A DNA stretch of 25,186 nucleotides from JBCDCU01 sp039180865 (GTDB taxonomy: Bacteria > Pseudomonadota > Alphaproteobacteria > Rhizobiales > JACESI01). Shown here one piece after another: positions 1-7,305 of this stretch. Positions within the stretch are counted from its first letter, which is position 1; every line of letters starts with the position of its first letter. Where the stretch lies: the NCBI GenBank assembly GCA_039180865.1, contig JBCDCZ010000030.1, positions 1 through 25,186 of the forward strand, read 5' to 3'. The translations under genes and the position numbers were made by a program. The notes below the pieces were generated by a model that was not told where the DNA came from, did no database searches, and saw nothing but the letters and a program-made list of their open reading frames with translations.

Positions 1-134
1 CAAGAATAAACCGCAGTCGGCCCTTCATCAATGCGCGCACCAATGACAGGGCATTCAGATACCTTTTCCGTCTTTCATTTCCTGACAGATGCGGTAACGG
101 TTTCCTTGTTCGCGGCTCAAACAGGGAGAAGGAC

Positions 135-683
135 ATGTCGCTATTACGACGCGGATTGCGGGGCGCGCCCGTCAAACGCCTCCAGGAGAAACTCGGGATC
201 GATGCTGATGGCATCTTCGGCGGAGGAACCGAAAAGGCGGTCAAGGATTTCCAGAAAGAAAACGGTCTTGCAGTCGATGGGATTGCCGGTCCGGATACAT
301 TTACAGCGATGGGCCTGCATGAGCTTGTTCTCCTTCGTGTCGGATCGCGCGGCAAAGCCGTCAAAGCCCTTCAGGAGGATCTCGGCATTGGTGCTGATGG
401 TATTTTCGGAAAAGGGACCAAAGCCGCTGTAATGGCCTTCCAAAAGGAAAATGGTCTCGCCGAAGACGGCATGGCCGGGCCGCTCACGCTCGCAAAACTT
501 GCATCGTTCCAATCGGACTTTACGCTGGCCACAATTGAGAAAGCAGCGGTAAAGCCTGACGAAGACCATTTCGAGAGCGAACCGCTCCCCGAACTCGAAG
601 GGGGCGCACCGGTAAAGTCGTCTGCTGCCGAGGAAGCACCATCGAATTCGCTTTGGGGACGGATTTCAGGCTGGTTCTCCTGA
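135..683 (+). CDS. Protein with two peptidoglycan-binding (PGBD) repeats
   Basis: A 182-residue protein with two tandem peptidoglycan-binding domain 1 repeats (about residues 5-62 and 65-128). Each has the family pattern: an LQ(E/K)(K/D)LGI helix, then ADGIFG, then an FQKENGLA helix, then DG(I/M)AGP. The last 55 residues are acidic, proline/alanine-rich and probably disordered, ending in a short Trp-containing amphipathic stretch (SLWGRISGWFS). No catalytic domain is present, nor a signal peptide or membrane segment at the N-terminus, so how it would reach the cell wall is unclear. The ATG at 135 follows GGAG at 125-128 at good spacing. The domain call is confident; the cellular role is not known. 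It could be an accessory cell-wall-binding protein or the remnant of a larger lytic enzyme. Confidence 0.85.
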   Translation: MSLLRRGLRGAPVKRLQEKLGIDADGIFGGGTEKAVKDFQKENGLAVDGIAGPDTFTAMGLHELVLLRVGSRGKAVKALQEDLGIGADGIFGKGTKAAVMAFQKENGLAEDGMAGPLTLAKLASFQSDFTLATIEKAAVKPDEDHFESEPLPELEGGAPVKSSAAEEAPSNSLWGRISGWFS

Positions 684-748
684 ATGACTCTAACCAGGCG
701 TGTGCTGGACTGATTTCCAAAGGAATCTTCAAACACTTAAATCCAGAT

Positions 749-771
749 AGGGTCACCAGCTTGGTGACCCT
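749..771. terminator. Perfect inverted repeat between convergent genes
   Basis: A 9-bp perfect stem (AGGGTCACC / GGTGACCCT) with a 5-nt loop lies between the PGBD gene and the convergent membrane-protein gene. It has no clear T-tract on either side, so it may be a weak bidirectional terminator or an mRNA 3'-end stabiliser. Confidence 0.5.
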
Positions 772-866
772 CGCATATTCGGAGTTTAGGATTTGAGTAT
801 AAGGAGACGCTTTGTATTCTGCTTGCAACGGTATGTTCAGAACTGGGCTGGAAGGTTTGGCTTGTG

Positions 867-1361
867 CTATGCTTTTGCAGGAAGCGAGTAAAACAAGGTG
901 ATAAAACCGATAATAAATAGGGTACCGGAAAGAGCAGAAATTGCAAATCCTGAATTTGACCAACCTTTATAACTGAAACCTTCGGTGGTCTCTTTAATTA
1001 AGGCAGAAGAGTCTCTTCTATGTATGATAATTCGTTTTTTCATTTGTTCAGCGTCAACATCGACTATTCCTTCTAATACTGGATCGTTTATTTGGCTGAA
1101 TAACAAGTTTTCTTGATCCTGAGCGCCCAAACGTAGATCACGTATTTGTTGATGATGTGCATTAACAACAATGAAACAAAACTGTCCCAGATAGGCGGCG
1201 ACTAAACCAAAAAAGAACGCCAAAGATGGAGCTACCGATACATAGGTATCACTGTTGGAGAAGATATTTAGATACGCAACCAAGGTGCCTGCCAAGGCTG
1301 CTCCGTTTCCAGTAATCAAGTGCTTAGTAATGTCTGTGTATTCAATTCGTGGAACACTCAT
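867..1361 (-). CDS. Membrane protein of unknown function
   Basis: A 164-residue protein I do not recognise. It has a probable hydrophobic segment at about residues 17-37, a second at about 42-66, a polar, charged middle part of about 65 residues, and a C-terminal hydrophobic segment at about 133-160 ending in a short Lys-containing tail. That suggests a small inner-membrane protein with a cytoplasmic helical domain between membrane hairpins. The ATG at 1361 is preceded on the minus strand by AAAAGGA at 1378-1372, a plausible ribosome binding site with about 10 nt spacing. The gene and its flanks are clearly richer in A and T than the neighbouring genes, which suggests recent acquisition. It stands alone, convergent to the PGBD gene and divergent from kptA. 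Confidence 0.7.
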   Translation of the reverse strand: MSVPRIEYTDITKHLITGNGAALAGTLVAYLNIFSNSDTYVSVAPSLAFFFGLVAAYLGQFCFIVVNAHHQQIRDLRLGAQDQENLLFSQINDPVLEGIVDVDAEQMKKRIIIHRRDSSALIKETTEGFSYKGWSNSGFAISALSGTLFIIGFITLFYSLPAKA

Positions 1362-1669
1362 TCCAGTTAAATCCTTTTGCTACCATTAAGCCAGATACGT
1401 GGTCTACCGCGCCCAAAATGGCAACGTAGTGGATTGAATGCGGCTTAATTACCATTGATTTTTTCGTTTACTAAAATACTTCGCCCGCGCCCAAACCGAC
1501 ATTCGTTCGCTAGTCTCACGACAAAGACTGCTCTCGTCGAAAGCAAGGCCATTGTGAGAACTATGAGACCTGGATAACACTGAACTACGGCACGGTTTCA
1601 ATATGCCAGTTTTCAAATGACGGGCGGGGTGCCATCAAACCAAATGGCTTATGATTGGACTGAACACAG
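1362..1669. other. AT-richer intergenic region, divergent promoter space
   Basis: About 300 bp between the membrane-protein gene and kptA with no convincing coding sequence. It contains an 11-nt direct repeat (CCGCGCCCAAA at 1407-1417 and 1485-1495). Promoters for both divergent genes must lie here, but I see no clear sigma-70 box. Confidence 0.4.
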
Positions 1670-2197
1670 ATGCCTGCCAATTTGAAAAGCTCCAGCAAAT
1701 TTATGAGTCTCGTTCTTCGGCATAAACCCGAGGAGATCGGGATTGAGATCGATGAGCGCGGCTGGACCAGGATTGATGATCTGGTTGAGCGGTCAAATGG
1801 CACGCTGACCGACGATCTGGTCCGCCGCGTGGTCGAGACCAGCGACAAGAAGCGGTTTGCGATCTCCCCGGACGGTCAGTTCGTCAGAGCCAATCAAGGG
1901 CATTCGATTGCGGTTGATCTTGAGTTTGTTGCAACCGAGCCTCCAGAGGCTCTTTTCCATGGCACGGCGAGCCGGTTTGTTGAGCAGATCCGGAGGGAAG
2001 GCTTGAAGCCGATGTCCCGGCAATATGTTCACTTGTCTTCGGACGAAGAAACGGCGAGAACAGTCGGAATCAGACACGGCAAACCGCATGTTTTGCTGAT
2101 TGACGCGCGCGCCATGAGTGAAGCCGGTCATGAGTTCTTTTTGTCCGAGAACCTCGTCTGGCTCACGAAACATGTACCGCCAAAATTCCTGAAATAG
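1670..2197 (+). CDS. kptA: RNA 2'-phosphotransferase (KptA/Tpt1 family)
   Basis: A 175-residue protein of full family length. Tpt1/KptA enzymes remove a 2'-phosphate from RNA using NAD+, through an ADP-ribosylated RNA intermediate. Family landmarks are visible: the N-terminal LRHKP (Arg17, His18), RANQGHS at 73-79 (Arg73), the NAD-binding HGT at 97-99, and the GLKPMSRQYVHLS block with Arg117. These match the Arg-His-Arg-Arg set known to be needed for catalysis. The ATG at 1670 lacks a strong Shine-Dalgarno sequence but matches the family N-terminus. In yeast the substrate is spliced tRNA. In bacteria the natural substrate is not established; RNA repair or ADP-ribosylation of RNA ends has been proposed. 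No RNA ligase is visible nearby. Confidence 0.93.
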   Translation: MPANLKSSSKFMSLVLRHKPEEIGIEIDERGWTRIDDLVERSNGTLTDDLVRRVVETSDKKRFAISPDGQFVRANQGHSIAVDLEFVATEPPEALFHGTASRFVEQIRREGLKPMSRQYVHLSSDEETARTVGIRHGKPHVLLIDARAMSEAGHEFFLSENLVWLTKHVPPKFLK

Positions 2198-2237
2198 CCG
2201 ACCCCTTTAAAGACAGAAATTTTTCTCAAATTCCGCT

Positions 2238-2265
2238 GGAATAAACCGGCGACCTCGCTCGTCTA
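2238..2265 (+). promoter_or_regulatory. Candidate ECF sigma promoter of the sulfite dehydrogenase operon
   Basis: GGAATAA at 2238-2244 is followed after 15 nt by CGTCTA at 2260-2265. GGAA-type -35 and CGT-type -10 elements at this spacing are typical of ECF sigma factors. It sits 45 nt before the sorT start, with the ribosome binding site AGGAGG at 2293-2298 in between. The ECF sigma gene at 5321-4803 is the obvious candidate to recognise it, by inference. Confidence 0.6.
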
Positions 2266-2309
2266 TCCCATATCGCATTATCCAGATTGAAGAGGAGGAG
2301 TGGATCGTG

Positions 2310-3596
2310 ATGGATGAGGAGAGAGATGTCGCGCGTCTTGCCGAGATTGTAAGTGCAGACGAAAAGCCGGTCGCGGAAATGGCTGATACAGCCAACAGCG
2401 GTCGCCGCAGGTTCATGAAAGATACCGGACTTGTAACGATGATGGGCCTGCTTGGGGCTTCAATACCGTTCTACAATAATATGCCGGCTGGGCTGGTTCC
2501 AGCCGCGCTGGCCGATGACAATGTTCTGGCGGGTAAGGATGGTTTGACGCTTTTGAATGATCGTCCGGTCAATGCGGAAACACCGCCGGAATTCCTCGAC
2601 GACCCGATCACACCGACAAGCCGGCATTTTGTGCGCAACAACGGCCTTCTGCCCGACGACACGGATGCGGCGAGTTGGACACTGACGGTCGACGGTTTGG
2701 TCAACAATCCGATGTCGCTTTCCATTGCGGACCTTAGAGATCAATTTGAAGTTGTGACGATGGCGCTTGCGCTTGAGTGCGGTGGTAACGGACGCGCGTT
2801 CTTCGATCCGCCCGCGCGCGGAAACCAGTGGACTTATGGTGCGATTGGCTGTTCCCACTGGACGGGTGTTCGCCTTAAGGACGTACTCGAGAAAGCAGGC
2901 GTTCAGGATGGCGCGGTCTACACGGCCCACTACGGAGCCGATCTTCATCTGTCGGGCGATCCGGAGAAACTGCCGATCTCACGCGGCGTACCGATCGCAA
3001 AAGCCATGACCGACAACATCCTGATCGCATTTGAGATGAATGGAGAAGCGCTTCATGTCCTGAATGGCGCGCCGCTCCGTCTCGTCGTTCCGGGATGGCC
3101 CGGCTCTTGCTCGCAAAAGTGGCTGACGCGGGTCGAAATCCGCGATCAGGTTCATGACGGTCCGAAAATGACAGGCACATCCTATCGGGTTCCTTCCTAT
3201 CCTGTGTCACCAGGAGAAAAAGTCGACAAGAAAGACTTCGACATCATCGAGCGGATGCCGGTGAAATCACTCGTAACCTTCCCGGCAAACAAAGCGCAGA
3301 CCGGGATGCAGACGGAGGTCCGTGGCCATGCCTGGTCGGGTGACCGCACCGTAGATAAACTCGATATCTCAATCGATTTTGGGAAGAATTGGGCCCCGGC
3401 TGAGCTCGACCGGCCAGTCAATGATGGGGCATGGCAGAACTGGCGCGCGAACGTAACTTTCCCGCAAGCCGGATATTATGAAGTGTGGGCAAGAGCAACC
3501 GACAGTGCAGGCGAAATGCAACCCTTCGCCATTGACTGGAACCCGAAAGGGTACCTCAACAATACGATGCACCGGGTTGGCGTTCGCGCAAGTTGA
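2310..3596 (+). CDS. sorT: Sulfite dehydrogenase, molybdopterin subunit (SorT/SorA/SoxC type)
   Basis: A 428-residue enzyme of the sulfite oxidase family, which oxidises sulfite to sulfate in the periplasm and passes electrons to a cytochrome c. A twin-arginine signal is clear (RRRFMK at 32-37, hydrophobic stretch to about 55, likely cleavage after ALA at 66-68). The Moco domain contains ALECGGNGR with the expected molybdenum-ligand cysteine at 157, then FFDPP and GNQWTYGAIG. The C-terminal part is the family's Ig-like dimerisation domain (about 320-428). The ATG at 2310 and a GTG just upstream at 2307 share the ribosome binding site AGGAGG at 2293-2298; I prefer the ATG. A small cytochrome c gene follows, as in sorTU or sorAB operons. 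SoxC is an alternative name, but no sox genes are present. Confidence 0.9.
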   Translation: MDEERDVARLAEIVSADEKPVAEMADTANSGRRRFMKDTGLVTMMGLLGASIPFYNNMPAGLVPAALADDNVLAGKDGLTLLNDRPVNAETPPEFLDDPITPTSRHFVRNNGLLPDDTDAASWTLTVDGLVNNPMSLSIADLRDQFEVVTMALALECGGNGRAFFDPPARGNQWTYGAIGCSHWTGVRLKDVLEKAGVQDGAVYTAHYGADLHLSGDPEKLPISRGVPIAKAMTDNILIAFEMNGEALHVLNGAPLRLVVPGWPGSCSQKWLTRVEIRDQVHDGPKMTGTSYRVPSYPVSPGEKVDKKDFDIIERMPVKSLVTFPANKAQTGMQTEVRGHAWSGDRTVDKLDISIDFGKNWAPAELDRPVNDGAWQNWRANVTFPQAGYYEVWARATDSAGEMQPFAIDWNPKGYLNNTMHRVGVRAS

Positions 3597-3602
3597 TGCC
3601 AT

Positions 3603-3622
3603 GGGCGGGCCTCGGCCCGCCC
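3603..3622 (+). terminator. Intercistronic hairpin between sorT and the cytochrome gene
   Basis: A perfect 9-bp GC-only stem (GGGCGGGCC / GGCCCGCCC) with only TC between the arms begins 7 nt after the sorT stop. No T-run follows, so it is more likely an mRNA-stabilising or attenuating hairpin that lowers cytochrome expression than a full terminator. Confidence 0.55.
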
Positions 3623-3649
3623 CCTAACACAAAGGATTTATCGACAATT

Positions 3650-4024
3650 ATGCAAACGATCTTGCGTCTTTTGGCGGCGCTGCCGCTTGTCTGTGCAGTA
3701 AGTGCTGCTTCCGCCTTTGTCCTGGTGCCTTCACACATGACGAGTGAAAGTGGATTGAAGGTACTTGCAAGCACCGACGAGCCTTCCGAATACGGGATTC
3801 TTAAAGTGGCAAACGGTGTAGATGAAACCTTCTATGCCTGCACACCCTGCCACTCCGAGCGCATCGTCGCGCAACAGGGGCTGACACGCGAAGGATGGGA
3901 CGAGCTTCTTGTCTGGATGGTTGAGGAGCAGGGCATGGTAGAGATCGAGGAACCGGACCGTACGACGATCCTTGATTATCTGGAAGCGCACTACAATGAG
4001 GATCGCCCGAACTTTCCGGACTAG
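3650..4024 (+). CDS. sorU: Small periplasmic cytochrome c, electron acceptor of sulfite dehydrogenase
   Basis: A 124-residue monohaem cytochrome c. It has a signal peptide at about residues 1-22 (hydrophobic core, ending SAASA). One haem-binding motif, CTPCH, lies at 64-68, and Met residues downstream (WMVEEQGM) could provide the axial ligand. The reading frame is open further upstream, but that would run through the GC-only hairpin and give no signal peptide. The ATG at 3650, with AAAGGA at 3631-3636 upstream, is therefore chosen. Its position right after the sulfite dehydrogenase gene indicates a SorU/SorB-type acceptor carrying electrons from sulfite to the respiratory chain. The symbol is by analogy with the Sinorhizobium sorTU pair and is less certain than the cytochrome call. 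Confidence 0.85.
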   Translation: MQTILRLLAALPLVCAVSAASAFVLVPSHMTSESGLKVLASTDEPSEYGILKVANGVDETFYACTPCHSERIVAQQGLTREGWDELLVWMVEEQGMVEIEEPDRTTILDYLEAHYNEDRPNFPD

Positions 4025-4084
4025 GATCGGGATTTCAGTTCCAGAGATGGCAAATATTCGATTGTCGGACCGGCACGCAGGCGA

Positions 4085-4834
4085 TCAAACGCAGGGGGTT
4101 GCGTTGCGTGTCGCGTCCTGAACAGCCGCGACCGTCGTCGTCCTTTGCGTTTGCGCGGTAAAGGCGACCAGATGTTCGGAAACGGCGTTGAACTTGCCGA
4201 TATCCATCCCGATCGCAAGGACGGCAAAGGAATAACCTCCATAAGACCATGCATGGCTCATCATGCCGTTGCCATCAGGAAGCGCCGGTGGTTGTTCAAG
4301 CATGAAGAATGTCAGACGGCAGCCATTCACGCCCGCATAATGAGCTGCAAAACCTGACGGCGCCAGGTACTCAGTGCGAACAAGTGTCAGGCGCGCGGCT
4401 TTGAGATCGGGGAGGCTGCCGATTCTCGGTAAGAAAGCCTGTGCCCCATCGAGTGCGGCGATATCGAAGCTTTGATTGACCAGTGCCTTGTGGACGTCCG
4501 CCGGATTTTTACGATCTTGCCCGAAATCTAAGAGGTTCGCTCCAACAAACACTGCGCCGACGAGGGAGGCTGCGAAAGCACCCGCCCAGATCGAGCCGGA
4601 CTTGTTCTTCTTTATCGGAGATGGATCCGTTTCAATTATCCCTCCAGGCCGCATGGCTTTCAAACCGACTGAAATGCCGCGGATGCGCAGATAGGTGGCT
4701 TTCAGATCCGGCTCCTCGTCAAGGCGTTTGCGAAGCGCGCGGGCTTCATCAGCACTGAGTTCGCCATCCGCCAATGCGTTCAGGCGATCCCAGTCTTCGG
4801 CATTATCGTTCTCGGCGCGCATGCGTTCGTTCAT
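4085..4834 (-). CDS. Membrane-bound anti-sigma factor for the adjacent ECF sigma
   Basis: About 249 residues. The N-terminal 60 residues resemble the cytoplasmic anti-sigma domain (DRLNALADGELSADEARAL, then a charged helical region). This is the short helix common in anti-sigma factors that often precedes HxxxCxxC; here the zinc motif is absent. One transmembrane helix follows at about 82-104, then a periplasmic domain of about 145 residues ending near the C-terminus in a cysteine. The ATG at 4834 follows AGAAAG (4846-4841) at 6 nt spacing and overlaps the sigma gene by 32 nt; in-frame ATGs at 4858, 4840 and 4822 are alternatives. The overlap suggests translational coupling, as usual for sigma/anti-sigma pairs. 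The periplasmic part would sense the signal; sulfite is an attractive guess given the neighbours. Confidence 0.85.
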   Translation of the reverse strand: MNERMRAENDNAEDWDRLNALADGELSADEARALRKRLDEEPDLKATYLRIRGISVGLKAMRPGGIIETDPSPIKKNKSGSIWAGAFAASLVGAVFVGANLLDFGQDRKNPADVHKALVNQSFDIAALDGAQAFLPRIGSLPDLKAARLTLVRTEYLAPSGFAAHYAGVNGCRLTFFMLEQPPALPDGNGMMSHAWSYGGYSFAVLAIGMDIGKFNAVSEHLVAFTAQTQRTTTVAAVQDATRNATPCV

Positions 4835-5321
4835 TCTCATCTTTCTGCGGTGCCCCATCGATCAATTCGATAAGGCGTTTGCGAGCGCGGCTCACACGGC
4901 TCATGATCGTGCCGGGCGGTACATTCAGGATCTCCGCAGCCTCCGCATATCGGAAATCCATAATGTCTACGAGAAACAGAATTTCCCGCGCTGACGGGGG
5001 CAGTTTCTCATAGGCCCGACGGATCAAAATCGCATCGTCAGCCTGAAAAGCCGACGCGCTTTCGGATATCAGACGTTTCTGACTGTTGGAATATTCCTTC
5101 CTGATCCGACGTTTACGCAATTCGTCGTAGAAAAGGTTGCGAATGACGCGAAACATGAAGGGTCTGAGACGCTCTTTCGCCGTCGGGACATCGCGCGCCT
5201 TGAGGACACGCTCAACCGCGTCCTGCACCAGATCTTCCGCGTCCGTTGGCTGGTCGCAGATCGAGCGGGCGTAGGCGTGGAGATCCTGCCAAATTGTTTC
5301 CAAATCCCGGCTAAGCGTCAT
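4803..5321 (-). CDS. ECF-family RNA polymerase sigma factor
   Basis: A 172-residue sigma-70 family protein of group IV (ECF). Region 2 is visible at about residues 10-72 (TDAEDLVQDAVERVL, then FMFRVIRNLFYDELRKRR). Region 4 spans about 103-153 (LPPSAREILFLVDIMDFRYAEAA, then the helix-turn-helix VPPGTIMSRVSRARKRL). There is no region 3, as expected. It overlaps the downstream anti-sigma gene and converges on the sulfite dehydrogenase operon. In Sinorhizobium meliloti the related RpoE1/RpoE4 sigma factors respond to sulfite and control sorT, so a sulfite-responsive role fits; here this is inference from gene order. A CGTATA box lies upstream at 5350-5345 on the minus strand, but no matching GGAA -35 element, so autoregulation is not supported. 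Confidence 0.93.
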   Translation of the reverse strand: MTLSRDLETIWQDLHAYARSICDQPTDAEDLVQDAVERVLKARDVPTAKERLRPFMFRVIRNLFYDELRKRRIRKEYSNSQKRLISESASAFQADDAILIRRAYEKLPPSAREILFLVDIMDFRYAEAAEILNVPPGTIMSRVSRARKRLIELIDGAPQKDENERTHARRER

Positions 5322-5453
5322 GGAAGCAGACTAACAAGCCTGGATATACGGACAAGCCGAAAATCAAACGAGGACTGGCTGACGCTAAAAAACCGACGCA
5401 ATAGGCACTCGGCGCAAGCGGAGTTAATCAAGTGCTGTCTTTTGAAAGGGAAA

Positions 5454-5528
5454 TGGCACGCCCTAGGGGAGTCGAACCCCTCTTTTCAGGTTGAAAACCT
5501 GACGTCCTAACCGATAGACGAAGGGCGC
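5454..5528 (-). tRNA. tRNA-Glu (anticodon UUC)
   Basis: On the minus strand the cloverleaf is complete. The acceptor GCGCCCT pairs with AGGGCGT (one terminal G-U), the D arm contains TCGGTTAGGA, and the anticodon stem TCAGG/CCTGA encloses TTTTCAA with anticodon TTC. The T arm is GAGGGGTTCGACTCCCC, the discriminator is G, and the CCA end is encoded at 5456-5454. Length is 75 nt with CCA. Confidence 0.97.
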
Positions 5529-5681
5529 GCGGTGACGCTTGGTATAATCACTTCAATTGCCCCTTACAAGGGCCGTCTGTAAATTTTTTGATGCGTGAAA
5601 CAGGGCCGAAAGTCCCACCGGGAAAACAGAGTGTCATGCTCAGAATCATCTATGAAACGATAGGCTTAAGGAGAGGGCGCC

Positions 5682-6476
5682 GTGATAATTGAAGATCTCG
5701 TAGAGGCACGCGCTGCACTGATGGAGGCCTTGCAGGATGCCGGAATGATTTGCTTCTTCACAGGGGCGGGAATCAGCACGGAATCCGGCATTCCGGATTT
5801 CCGAAGCCCGGGTGGGATCTGGTCGCAATACCGCATTATCGAATTCTCGGAGTTTGTAGCAAGCGAAGAAGCGCGCCTCGAAGATTGGGACCGCCGCTTT
5901 CACATGTCCGATGTGTTCGAAGAAAGTGCGCCCAATCACGCACATTATCTGATTTCCGATCTCATCGCAGACGGAACGGCCTCAGGTGTCATTACCCAAA
6001 ACATCGACGGTTTGCATGAAAGGTCCGGTGTGCCCTCAGGTAAAGTGGTCAACTTTCACGGTTCCGGGGCCTACGCTCACTGCCTGAACTGCGAGCGGCA
6101 ATATTCAATTTTAAATTGTAAGGACATTATTGATAAAACCGGCCGCTCGCCGGTTTGTGACTGCGGGGGCCTCATAAAAGCAGCGGTCGTCTCTTTTGGC
6201 GAAACGATTCCCGAAGATTTTTTGCATCGGGCGATCAGCCTGGTCGATTCGGCCAATACCTTGATCGCAATAGGGTCATCACTGCAGGTTTGGCCGGCTG
6301 CGGGACTTTTGGAGCGAGCTGTCCATAATGGTGCACAGCTTTTTGTCATCAATAATACTGCTACACCATTTGATAAAGACGCCGGTCTGGTACTGCGCGC
6401 AAAGGTTGCAGAACTTACTGAAAATGCTTACGAATTATTAAAGGTGAGGCGACAATCGGGGCCTTCGCCAAAATGA
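5682..6476 (+). CDS. Sir2-family NAD-dependent protein deacylase (sirtuin)
   Basis: A 264-residue sirtuin of usual bacterial length that removes acyl groups from lysines, using NAD+ and releasing nicotinamide and O-acyl-ADP-ribose. Visible motifs are GAGISTESGIPDFRSPGGIW at 28-47, TQNIDGLH at 105-112, the catalytic His126 in FHGS, a structural zinc site made by Cys134, Cys137, Cys159 and Cys161, and GSSLQV at 198-203. The Tyr/Arg pair typical of SIRT5/CobB desuccinylases is not evident, so it is probably a deacetylase or other sirtuin class rather than true CobB. The GTG start at 5682 follows AAGGAG at 5668-5673 with 8 nt spacing. Monocistronic, between tRNA-Glu and the cold-shock gene. Acetyl phosphate made by Xsc elsewhere in the window could acetylate its targets (speculation). 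Confidence 0.93.
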   Translation: MIIEDLVEARAALMEALQDAGMICFFTGAGISTESGIPDFRSPGGIWSQYRIIEFSEFVASEEARLEDWDRRFHMSDVFEESAPNHAHYLISDLIADGTASGVITQNIDGLHERSGVPSGKVVNFHGSGAYAHCLNCERQYSILNCKDIIDKTGRSPVCDCGGLIKAAVVSFGETIPEDFLHRAISLVDSANTLIAIGSSLQVWPAAGLLERAVHNGAQLFVINNTATPFDKDAGLVLRAKVAELTENAYELLKVRRQSGPSPK

Positions 6477-6651
6477 AGTCTTACAAACAGTATTTGCTTC
6501 AGATCTTGTGTTTACAAGTGAGTTTTCCAAATTTGCGCCAAATTTCAGAAAAAGAACTGGAGGGATTCCTGTCGAATGGTATCCTTTAGTGAAAGAATCA
6601 AGGGGAACTTGACGCATTTCTCAGTTGAATTAACTAACTTAGAGGCGTGTG

Positions 6652-7233
6652 ATGGGCGTTAAATTTGGTGAAAGCTTGGCAAGTGAGACCATCGGCGTGG
6701 GCGAAGATGTACCGGTTAATCTAATCGAAGTGTCGGGCTACATAAAATGGTTCGACGTATCGAAAGGATTCGGCTTTATCGTCCCCGATAACGGGATGCC
6801 CGATGTCTTGCTTCATGTAACCTGTCTTAGACGGGATGGGTTTCAGACGGCGTATGAAGGCGCACGGGTCGTATGCGAAGTATCCCAAAGAAGCCGTGGG
6901 TATCAGGCCTTCCGAATATTATCGATGGACGAGTCGACAGCGCGCCACCCGGCGCAAGTGCCGACATCAAGTTCTTATACACCGGTTGAGGCGACGAGCA
7001 GTTTCGTTAAGGCCACGGTAAAGTGGTTCAATCGGATTAAGGGATATGGCTTCCTGGTTCTGCCGGAGACTCAGGAAGATCTCTTTATTCACATGGAGAC
7101 CCTGAGGCGGTTCGGAATTGCAGAATTGCGTCCGGGGCAGGTTATGAATGTGCGGTATGGAAAGGGCGCCAAGGGGTTAATGGTCGCTGAAATCAGACCG
7201 CTTGAGCATAATGGAAGCCCGGCCTCTCATTGA
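6652..7233 (+). CDS. Two-domain cold-shock (CspA-type) protein
   Basis: A 193-residue protein with two cold-shock domains, CSD1 at about residues 28-92 and CSD2 at about 120-183, joined by a Ser/Thr-rich linker. RNP1-like motifs are KGFGFIVP (38-45) and KGYGFLVL (130-137); RNP2-like motifs are VLLHV (52-56) and LFIHM (144-148). Double-CSD proteins are common in alphaproteobacteria, where they act as single-stranded nucleic acid binders or RNA chaperones. Domain 2 is closer to the consensus. The ATG at 6652 is preferred over the GTG at 6649 because AGAGG at 6641-6645 then has 6 nt spacing. The gene is followed by a strong intrinsic terminator that overlaps the start of the DUF192 gene, an arrangement often conserved in this lineage at the level of gene order. 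Confidence 0.92.
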   Translation: MGVKFGESLASETIGVGEDVPVNLIEVSGYIKWFDVSKGFGFIVPDNGMPDVLLHVTCLRRDGFQTAYEGARVVCEVSQRSRGYQAFRILSMDESTARHPAQVPTSSSYTPVEATSSFVKATVKWFNRIKGYGFLVLPETQEDLFIHMETLRRFGIAELRPGQVMNVRYGKGAKGLMVAEIRPLEHNGSPASH

Positions 7234-7305
7234 TTGAATTGGAACGCGTTCGGTCCGCGACGATGTGCGGCGCGAAACGCATGGACATTGCCGGGGTTTG
7301 TTTTT

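Noticed and set aside
31..432. Plus-strand open frame starting before the PGBD gene
   Set aside because: It overlaps the PGBD gene in another frame and lacks any domain; the frame from 135 has clear repeats and a ribosome binding site.
5345..5372. Autoregulatory ECF promoter before the sigma gene
   Set aside because: A CGTATA box is present, but no GGAA-like -35 element at the right distance.
6609..6637. TTGACG / TAACTA pair as the promoter of the cold-shock gene
   Set aside because: The predicted transcript start would fall on or after the ribosome binding site, leaving no leader, so I do not report it as a promoter.
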